DNA from: Prevotella sp.
Lineage (GTDB): Bacteria; Bacteroidota; Bacteroidia; Bacteroidales; Bacteroidaceae
Direction of reading: 5' to 3'
NCBI GenBank assembly: GCA_016281815.1
Contig: JAEEJK010000110.1
Coordinates: 1-64,000 of the forward strand
DNA: 64,000 bases
The translations under genes were made by a program, and so were the position numbers. The notes below the pieces were generated by a model. It was not told the DNA's origin and did no database searches. It saw nothing but the letters and a program-made list of their open reading frames with translations. This document shows, piece by piece, positions 44,039 to 51,467 of the stretch. Numbering within the stretch: position 1 is the stretch's first letter; every line of letters begins with the position of its first letter.

Positions 44039-45178
44039 ATGATGGAAAATCCTTTCTATATTACCGGCATCATCCCTGAACCCTATTTCTGTGACAGGGA
44101 GAAAGAGACCAAGTGGTTTTTGCGTACACTTGAAAACAAGGCTCACATCCTGTTAACCTCACCCCGAAGAATGGGTAAGACGCAGTTGATTCGCCACGTG
44201 TTTGAACAGCCGTCTATCAAGAACAATTTCTATACTTTTTATACGGACATATACCCTACTACCAGTCTGCATGAGTTGGTGCTGTTTCTCAGCAAGGAAA
44301 TCTATTCCGTACTTGTGCCTAAAGGAAAGACCATGATTGATCAATTCTTGGCGGCCATCCACTCTTTGGCTGGCAGTTTTGGCTACGACCCAATTACAGG
44401 CCTGCCCACCTTCGATGTCAAACTGGGCGACATTCATACTCCTGAGTTGACACTGGAAGAGATTTTCCGTTATTTGGAGCAAGCCGACAAACCATGCATC
44501 TTTGCCATTGACGAGTTTCAGCAAATTGCCCTGTATCCAGAGAAGAACGTGGAGGCTACTTTGCGTATGCATATCCAGAAAATGAATAATTGCCTGTTTA
44601 TCTATGCTGGCAGCAACCGTCATATTCTTGAGAATATGTTCAACTCTGCGGCCAAGCCATTCTACAACAGTGCGGAGCAGATCTATCTTGATTGCATTTC
44701 AAAAGACGTCTATACGAGTTTTGCACAGGAGCAAGTGTTAAAAGCCGGTAGGCGGATTTCTCCCGATGCCGCATCGCATGCCTATGACCTTTTTGAGGGG
44801 CACACTTACTATGTACACAACGTTCTCCACAACGCATTTGCATATTTGAATCCTGACAAAGTCATAAAAGTGTCCGACATTGATGATACACTGAGCGACA
44901 TTCTGGAAGAGAAGGGCCGCTCCTTTGCATCGGTAATGAACCAACTTAACTACCAGCAGAAAGAAACGCTGATTGCCATTGCCAAAGAGGGTAAGGCCAG
45001 TGGTGCCACCTCTGTTGCTTTTGTGAAGAAACATGCGCTCAAATCCCCCAGTTCTGTCCAGCATGCTATCAGCATCTTGTTGGAGAAGCAGCTTCTGACC
45101 TATCAGAATGAGGAGCGCAAGAAGATTTATAGTGTTTCTGACCGATTCTTGGAAATGTGGATATGCAAGATGTATTAG
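44039..45178 (+). CDS. AAA ATPase (archaeal-ATPase-like, PF01637-type) with C-terminal winged helix-like region
   Basis: MENPFYITGIIPEPYFCDREKETKWFLRTLENKAHILLTSPRRMGKTQLIRHVFEQ; IFAIDEFQQI; GSNRHILE; start 44039 or 44042. Confidence 0.87.
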   Translation: MMENPFYITGIIPEPYFCDREKETKWFLRTLENKAHILLTSPRRMGKTQLIRHVFEQPSIKNNFYTFYTDIYPTTSLHELVLFLSKEIYSVLVPKGKTMIDQFLAAIHSLAGSFGYDPITGLPTFDVKLGDIHTPELTLEEIFRYLEQADKPCIFAIDEFQQIALYPEKNVEATLRMHIQKMNNCLFIYAGSNRHILENMFNSAAKPFYNSAEQIYLDCISKDVYTSFAQEQVLKAGRRISPDAASHAYDLFEGHTYYVHNVLHNAFAYLNPDKVIKVSDIDDTLSDILEEKGRSFASVMNQLNYQQKETLIAIAKEGKASGATSVAFVKKHALKSPSSVQHAISILLEKQLLTYQNEERKKIYSVSDRFLEMWICKMY

Positions 45179-45209
45179 GTTTTTCTCTCATTTCATGCAG
45201 CCGGGCATA

Positions 45210-46349
45210 ATGGAATACAGAATGGAAAAGTATAAATATTTCGCTTTCATCAGCTATAATGCGCTTGACATGAAATGGGGCAGGCGGCTGCAGAACAAGC
45301 TGGAAAACTACAAGATTCCGGCAAGGCTGTGCGGCAAATACGGCGGGAAGAAACAGCCAATGAAACCTGTGTTCTATGCCCCGACAGACATCCAGCCGGG
45401 CGGACTGACTGAGGAACTTCAGGGACGGCTGAAGGCCTCGCGCCACCTGATTGTGATCTGTTCGCCCCACTCGGCTCAGTCGGACTGGGTGGGTAAGGAG
45501 ATAGAGTTCTTTCATAAACTGGGACGTCTGAAGCAGGTGCATTTCTTCATCATTGACGGCACACCTCATAGCGGAAATCCCGAGACGGAATGCTTCCATC
45601 CGGTCATCAGCCGGCTGGGCTTCCCGGAGATGCTGGGGGCAAATGTCAACGAGAAAATCTACCGGTGGCCCTGGCTGAACAGAGAGCGCGCCTATGTGCA
45701 GCTGGTGTCGAAATTGCTCAATGTGGAGTATGACAGCATCTGGCAACGGCATAAACGCCGATTGAAAGTAAGGACCGCCACTTGGAGCCTGGCAGGTCTG
45801 GCCGTGCTGGCCGCCATGGGCGGCATTTGGGCCGGCAGTCAACCCTTTGATGCAGACATTCAGGTTCGCGAGGCCTCCCTTCCCAACCTTGCACTTCCGT
45901 CTTTCGACGGGGCTGCCGTGGAGCTGAGGATGGGAGGAGACACCAAGACGGAAATCCTACACTCCTCCTCTAAGCAGGTTACATTCAGGGACCTTCACCG
46001 TCGATATTTAGACAAGCAAGTGCGGGTCGTGGTGAAATGCAGGGGATACATCGATGTGGACACAGTCGTCAAATTGGGTAAGGCCGTCGTCTTGGACGTC
46101 AGGAGAGACCCGTCGGTATATGGCGACGTACACTTTCGCATCTGGGACCCGAGGACTGAGCAAACACTCCCCGGCGTGACGGTTGAAATAGAAGGACATA
46201 AGACTGTCTCCGACAAAGACGGATTAGTAGAATTGCACATACCCTTGGAGGCTCAGAAGCCCCAATACCACATCGTGGCATCCATTCCATTGGCGACAGG
46301 CACGGTGTTCATGCCTTGCGGAGAAGACGATGTGGTGATGAGTAAATAA
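45210..46349 (+). CDS. TIR domain protein with single TM helix and C-terminal carboxypeptidase-regulatory-like beta domain
   Basis: KYKYFAFISYNALDMKWGRRLQNKLENYKIP...HLIVICSPHSAQSDWVGKEIEFFHKLGR (W-x3-E catalytic-type Glu); TM LAGLAVLAAMGGIWAG; C-term WDPRTEQTLPGVTVEIEGHKTVSDKDGLVEL. Confidence 0.85.
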   Translation: MEYRMEKYKYFAFISYNALDMKWGRRLQNKLENYKIPARLCGKYGGKKQPMKPVFYAPTDIQPGGLTEELQGRLKASRHLIVICSPHSAQSDWVGKEIEFFHKLGRLKQVHFFIIDGTPHSGNPETECFHPVISRLGFPEMLGANVNEKIYRWPWLNRERAYVQLVSKLLNVEYDSIWQRHKRRLKVRTATWSLAGLAVLAAMGGIWAGSQPFDADIQVREASLPNLALPSFDGAAVELRMGGDTKTEILHSSSKQVTFRDLHRRYLDKQVRVVVKCRGYIDVDTVVKLGKAVVLDVRRDPSVYGDVHFRIWDPRTEQTLPGVTVEIEGHKTVSDKDGLVELHIPLEAQKPQYHIVASIPLATGTVFMPCGEDDVVMSK

Positions 46350-46359
46350 AAAGACGGTT

Positions 46360-47325
46360 ATGGAAACCCGAACGCGCAGAATGGCTGCCCTGACATGCCT
46401 GCTGCTGACAATGGCTCTCGTGCCCATGGAAGCCCAGACACAGGCCGGAGTGGTGAGGACGATAGGACGTCCCGGCCAGCCCGGCATCCCGCTTGCCCAT
46501 GTCACCATCCGTGTCAAGGGAAGGCAGAATGCCATCGTCTCGTCGGGTAAGGGTGAGTTTCACATCACCCTCTCGGGAATGGAGGAAGGAGACCCCATCG
46601 TGCTGCAGCAGGTGCAGAAAAACGGATACATCCTGAAGGACGCGGACCTGATAGGCAGACCCCTGCCATTTTCCACACAAGTGCCCATCGAGATAGTCAT
46701 GATCAGCATCCGGCAGCTTGAGGCCGACAGGAAGAGGATAGAGGACAATGCCTACAAGAGGGCAGAGCACCACTACAGGGAAAAGGCCGCCGAACTGGAA
46801 AGAAAGAGAAAGAACAAGGAGATGTCGGCCGGGAAATACCGGCAGGAATTGCAGATGCTACAGGAGAAGTATGAGAAATATATGTCGCTCATCGGAGACA
46901 TGGCCAACCGATATGCTCGGACAGACTACGACCGGCTGGACTCCGTGGATTATCAGATCAACATCTGTATTGAGAACGGAGACCTCGACAAGGCCGACTC
47001 ACTGATACACACGGTATTCGACCCGGAAACCGTATTGCAGCGCAACCGGGCGGCCAAGGAAGAGGTGATGCAGCGTATGGCTTTTGCACAAAGCATCATC
47101 GACAAGGCCCATCAAGACATGGAAGCCATCGGCAGGGACATGGACTACGCCAAGCGGATAGCGGCACTCAGTGACATCCTGGCGGAAGCCTATCAGGAAA
47201 ACGGCAGCCTCGAAAAAGCCGCGGAATGCCTGGAAGGCAGCCTGCCCGTCAAGAAACTCCTTTATGGAGAGGACAGTAACGAAGTGACGACGACCATCCA
47301 GAAAATCAAGATATTGAAACAATGA
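46360..47325 (+). CDS. Exported beta-domain / coiled-coil protein, paralog of the N-terminal half of the next gene
   Basis: Signal peptide; VVRTIGRPGQPGIPLAHVTIRVKGRQNAIVSSGKGEFHI; ADRKRIEDNAYKRAEHHYREKAAELERKRKNKEMSAGKYRQELQ; NICIENGDLDKADSLIHTVF. Confidence 0.75.
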   Translation: METRTRRMAALTCLLLTMALVPMEAQTQAGVVRTIGRPGQPGIPLAHVTIRVKGRQNAIVSSGKGEFHITLSGMEEGDPIVLQQVQKNGYILKDADLIGRPLPFSTQVPIEIVMISIRQLEADRKRIEDNAYKRAEHHYREKAAELERKRKNKEMSAGKYRQELQMLQEKYEKYMSLIGDMANRYARTDYDRLDSVDYQINICIENGDLDKADSLIHTVFDPETVLQRNRAAKEEVMQRMAFAQSIIDKAHQDMEAIGRDMDYAKRIAALSDILAEAYQENGSLEKAAECLEGSLPVKKLLYGEDSNEVTTTIQKIKILKQ

Positions 47326-49760
47326 AACACTTAAGAATCCTACTTATCGCCATGATGGCCTTGGGCGTGGCTACATCGTTCGCACAAGTGCAAAAAGGGT
47401 ATGTGAAGACCTTGGGAAGGCCGGACAAGAAAGGGGCGCCCTTGAGTGGCGTCGCTGTCAGGGTGAGAGGCGACCACAACGCGGTGCTCAGCAAGAAAAA
47501 CGGCACTTTCTCCATGAAGATGCCTGGCAAGAAGAATGGCGACCCCTATTACCTGCAACAGATAGAGAAGTCGGGCTATGAGCTGAACGACCCCAGCCTC
47601 ATCGGCAGGCAGCTGGCTTTTTCCGGCAAAGTGCCGCTCTCCATCGCTATGGTTTCTTCCGCTCAGCTGCAGGCTGACAGACAGCGCATAGAAGAGAAAG
47701 CCTACAAGAAAGCGGAACAGAACTACAAAGAAAGGTTGGACAGGTTGGAGAGACAATTTTCGGAAAAGGCCATATCAGCACAGGAATACCAAAATGCATT
47801 GCAAGACCTGCAGAATCAGTTTGAGCGCTACCAGGAGATGATAGAAAGCCTGGCCAGACACTATGCCCATACTGACTATGACATGCTTGACGCAAAAGAC
47901 CGTGAGATCTGCATTTGCATAGAGAACGGCGAGCTTGAAAAGGCCGACTCGATGATTCATGTGCTCTTCACACCCGTGGACGTGCTGGAACGCAACAAGG
48001 CTGCCCTCCAGAAAATCGGGCAACAGGAAGGACAAGCCCAGATGATGATGGACGAGGCCAATGCCGACATGGCTGCCATATTGAGACAGCAGGAGAGAGA
48101 CGCAGAATACCTCTATCATCTCTATACCATCGCCCTGGCTGACTTTGACAACGGGAAAGCACGCCGTTACATCGAGACGAGGGCCGCGCTTGACACGACA
48201 AAGGCAGGATGGCAGATAGATGCCGGGCTGTTCGTCTGCAGCTATATCGAAGATTACGACCAGGCTCTCACCTATTTTCGGCGGGGACTCAGCCAGGCTG
48301 TCGCCCGTCATGGAGAAATCCACAGCGACGTGGCCTCCGCCTACTTCTGCATCGGTGAGGTCGCCCTGAGAAGGGATGACTATGGATATGCCAAGGAATG
48401 CTTTGAAAAAGCATTGGAAATCAACCGGGAAATGTATGGCGAGGACTATCCCGATGTGGTAAAATGCCTCCAGCACATAGGTAATGTGCATCGGGCGAAG
48501 GCTGAATATGACCAGGCATTGGAACTCTACCGGAAAGCATTGGATATAGTCATTCGTACAAGGGGAGATCTGCATGAGGATGCGGCATATATTTTTTACT
48601 CCACCGGCAATCTCTATGACCATAAAGGCGAATATGACAAAGCCCTGGACAATTATCTCAAGTCATTGGAAATCATGGAGAAGCTTTCGGATGCCAATCT
48701 CCCTATGGTGGCATCCATATACCATGGCATAGGCCTGCAATATGACAAGAAAGCCGACTACCCGCTTGCTCTGGAGTTTACCCAAAAATCGTTGGATATG
48801 TTGCAGAGAGTATTCGGCAGCACCCACACCTTCGTGGCATCGGCCTGGTCCACCCTCGGTTCCATCCTCAGCCATAAGGGCGACTATCAGCAGTCCATGG
48901 AATGTTTCAAAAATTCACTGGCCATCTTTGAGAAGATGTTGGGAGAGGAGCATTCAAGGACGGCAACAGCCCTCAACAACGTAGGCTATGCTTGTTTTAA
49001 GAAGGGCGATGCCACAAGTGCCATCGACTATTATGCCCGGGCACTGGCCGTCCGCGAGAAAATCTACGGTAAGGAGCATCCTGATGTGGCACAATCCTAC
49101 AACAACATCGGAAATATTTACTATGCCCAAGGCAACCTGTCCAAAGCCTTGGAGAATTTTCAGAATGCTTTGTCAATATTCAAGAGTGCCTTCGGCGAGG
49201 AGCATCCATACGTGGGAACAACCTACAGCAATCTCGGCAGTGTCTATGACAGTCAAGGTGACTTCGCCCACGCCATCGAATGCTATGAAAAGGCCTTGGC
49301 CGTCGAAATCAAGACATTGGGTGAAGAACACCCGGAAGTGGCAACGACCACCAACAACATCGGCTATGTGTACTATAGTCAAGGCAACTATGCACAAGCC
49401 CTGGACTATTTCATCAAAGCCATGGAGCTGCGTAAGAAGAGCCTTGGCGAGACCCATCCGGTGATTGCTTCCTCCTACACCAACATCGGCGCCATCTACA
49501 ACAAGATGGATGACTATGCCCATGCGATGGAGTACCAGCAAAAAGCGTTGGAGATACAACTGAAGACGCTTGGCGAAAAGCACCCCAACGTGGCAACTAC
49601 CTATTCCAACATCGGCAATGTCTATAAGAAGCAAGGGAAGAAGAGCGAGGCACTAACCTATTTCCAGAAAGCTCTGACCATACAGATGGAAGTGCTCGGA
49701 CCGGAACACCCGAAAACGAAAAAGACAAAGGACGTGATAGCAGAGCTCGGAGGAGAATGA
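47322..49760 (+). CDS. Exported beta-domain / coiled-coil protein with long kinesin-light-chain-type TPR array
   Basis: Signal peptide; VKTLGRPDKKGAPLSGVAVRVRGDHNAVLSKKNGTFSM; many GEEHPEVATTTNNIGYVYYSQGNYAQALDYFIKAMELRKKSLGETHP repeats; ATGA overlap with upstream gene. Confidence 0.92.
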   Translation: MKHLRILLIAMMALGVATSFAQVQKGYVKTLGRPDKKGAPLSGVAVRVRGDHNAVLSKKNGTFSMKMPGKKNGDPYYLQQIEKSGYELNDPSLIGRQLAFSGKVPLSIAMVSSAQLQADRQRIEEKAYKKAEQNYKERLDRLERQFSEKAISAQEYQNALQDLQNQFERYQEMIESLARHYAHTDYDMLDAKDREICICIENGELEKADSMIHVLFTPVDVLERNKAALQKIGQQEGQAQMMMDEANADMAAILRQQERDAEYLYHLYTIALADFDNGKARRYIETRAALDTTKAGWQIDAGLFVCSYIEDYDQALTYFRRGLSQAVARHGEIHSDVASAYFCIGEVALRRDDYGYAKECFEKALEINREMYGEDYPDVVKCLQHIGNVHRAKAEYDQALELYRKALDIVIRTRGDLHEDAAYIFYSTGNLYDHKGEYDKALDNYLKSLEIMEKLSDANLPMVASIYHGIGLQYDKKADYPLALEFTQKSLDMLQRVFGSTHTFVASAWSTLGSILSHKGDYQQSMECFKNSLAIFEKMLGEEHSRTATALNNVGYACFKKGDATSAIDYYARALAVREKIYGKEHPDVAQSYNNIGNIYYAQGNLSKALENFQNALSIFKSAFGEEHPYVGTTYSNLGSVYDSQGDFAHAIECYEKALAVEIKTLGEEHPEVATTTNNIGYVYYSQGNYAQALDYFIKAMELRKKSLGETHPVIASSYTNIGAIYNKMDDYAHAMEYQQKALEIQLKTLGEKHPNVATTYSNIGNVYKKQGKKSEALTYFQKALTIQMEVLGPEHPKTKKTKDVIAELGGE

Positions 49761-49783
49761 AGGTCATACCCGACGGGCAGATG

Positions 49784-50872
49784 CTATAAGAAATCGGTCT
49801 CGTCGAGCCTTCTTCCACATTCGGCGCAGTATTTGTTCGCCTTGAACACCACCGTCCCGCACTGGCTGCAGCGGTATTCCTGGTCGGAATGCAGCAGCCG
49901 GTGCATGAGGATGTGATAGGTCTCTGTGTCACGGCTTTTGACAAGGTCGAATCCGAATTTCCTGACTATCTTGATTGTGGTGTCGGCTAGCATCCGGTTG
50001 TATTCCTTCTCGCCCTCGGAAAGCCGTGAGTAGGGCACCAGGTCGGGATGCTCCTTGCGCTTGTCATCCCTCACCGGCCCATACGACCAACCGTCTGCCA
50101 TCCGGGCACTCGCCCATACCTCCTGTGTGTTCTCGGCGATGGCTTCACGCAGGTCTATAAGGTCATCAGGGTAACTGACATTGTCCACGTTGATGGGGGT
50201 GGGGTCGTAGGTGAAGTCAGATGCGTTCACCACCACCATGTAGTTGGAAGACACTTTCCACGCTTTCATGAAATGGCTTGCCATGCACTCTTCATAAGGC
50301 GTTCCGACTGCCGGGTCGAAAATACGTATCGTTGCATCGCTTGTTGAAATGACCGTGACGGCGTGGAAGTCATCTTCCCGCATCCCTTTCCCTACGAGGA
50401 CGGCATTGTCGACCACCACGATAATGTCCGACTTCGTCTTGAGTGCGTCCTTGATGTCGTCAAGGGTGGCGTCGTATCTCCTCGACACCTGAAGACCGTT
50501 GGCCTCAAGAAGTCTTCCCATGTGATGCAGGGGCGTTCCCTTGTCTCGGAGCCATCTGTTCTGCAAAGCCTGTTCCGACAGGCTGGCATGGTCTGCCGCC
50601 ATCCCTCTCTTGGCCAGAATCCATTCCTCGCACTGCAGGTCGCACAGGTGTCCTTTGCTCTTGGCTGCCATCCTGCTGATGGGCAAGATGGAATAGAGCT
50701 GTGTGTTCTCTTCCAGGTCTTCATCGACACGCTCTGCAATGGAAAGCACTGACCGAAGTTCAGGACTGTCACACAACGCGCACAGCATCATCTCCATTTC
50801 TTCTGTCGACAGATTTCCCTCAAGGAATGCGGCCATCTGTTCGTCGGTAATCTTCGTGCTATTCTCTTCCAT
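49784..50872 (-). CDS. Anti-sigma-like N-terminus + C39/papain-like peptidase domain + RyR domain + C-terminal zinc ribbon
   Basis: TDEQMAAFLEGNLSTEEMEMML; CDLQCEEWILAKRG ... DDFHAVTVIS ... IFDPAVG; TYDPTPINVDNVSYPDDLIDLREAIAENTQEVWASARMADGWSYGPVRDDKRKEHPDLVPYSRLSEGEKEYNRMLADTTIKIVRKFGF (RyR); CSQCGTVVFKANKYCAECGRRL. Confidence 0.8.
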   Translation of the reverse strand: MEENSTKITDEQMAAFLEGNLSTEEMEMMLCALCDSPELRSVLSIAERVDEDLEENTQLYSILPISRMAAKSKGHLCDLQCEEWILAKRGMAADHASLSEQALQNRWLRDKGTPLHHMGRLLEANGLQVSRRYDATLDDIKDALKTKSDIIVVVDNAVLVGKGMREDDFHAVTVISTSDATIRIFDPAVGTPYEECMASHFMKAWKVSSNYMVVVNASDFTYDPTPINVDNVSYPDDLIDLREAIAENTQEVWASARMADGWSYGPVRDDKRKEHPDLVPYSRLSEGEKEYNRMLADTTIKIVRKFGFDLVKSRDTETYHILMHRLLHSDQEYRCSQCGTVVFKANKYCAECGRRLDETDFL

Positions 50873-51422
50873 AATTGCTTTCTTTTAGTGCGACTTTGGA
50901 CAAAGACAATATCGCACGTTTCTTGATGTTGTAGAGATTGGCCAAGGTGATGCCCATGCTCTTTGAGAGAGCGTCAGGCCGCTCGCCTTCGATGAGAAGT
51001 TTCCTGATGACGTATGCGTAGCGTTCGTTACTCATGGCCTTCAGAAGATGCTCAATATCCATTTTTGCATCTATTTTCGTGTCATAGACGGCAGAAGGAT
51101 CCTCCTTGGTGTTGTCATTATAGAGAGGCATTGAACTGGTCAAATCTAACAGGTGGTCACGTTTCCTAATAAAAAATCTTATTGCAACAACTTTCAACCA
51201 CATACATAAGGACGTGCGGAACTGAAATTCCTTGAGTTTTTGGCTGTCGTTGTCCACCAGATAGCAATACAGTTCATTGATCAATTCATCATAATCTATC
51301 GGATTGGTAAAAACAAATTTGATGATGCTGACCATGAGTGGACGGCATTTTACAAAGAAGAATTCATACGTGATGTGATTGTCACGCATAATAAGACCTT
51401 GTATGATTTCCTTGTCTGTCAT
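50859..51422 (-). CDS. RNA polymerase sigma-70 family (ECF-like) sigma factor
   Basis: YDELINELYCYLVDNDSQKLKEFQFRTSLCMWLKVVAIRFFIRKR (region 2-like); RYAYVIRKLLIEGERPDALSKSMGITLANLYNIKKRAILSLSK (region 4-like HTH). Overlaps the RyR gene by 14 nt. Confidence 0.82.
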   Translation of the reverse strand: MTDKEIIQGLIMRDNHITYEFFFVKCRPLMVSIIKFVFTNPIDYDELINELYCYLVDNDSQKLKEFQFRTSLCMWLKVVAIRFFIRKRDHLLDLTSSMPLYNDNTKEDPSAVYDTKIDAKMDIEHLLKAMSNERYAYVIRKLLIEGERPDALSKSMGITLANLYNIKKRAILSLSKVALKESNYGRE

Positions 51423-51467
51423 GCTCCAACTCTTTTGTCGCAGGAAACGGAATGAGTGTTGGTGGCA

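Noticed and set aside
45069-45842. 257-aa minus-strand ORF
   Set aside because: Antisense to the ATPase end and the TIR gene, whose domain motifs are clear.
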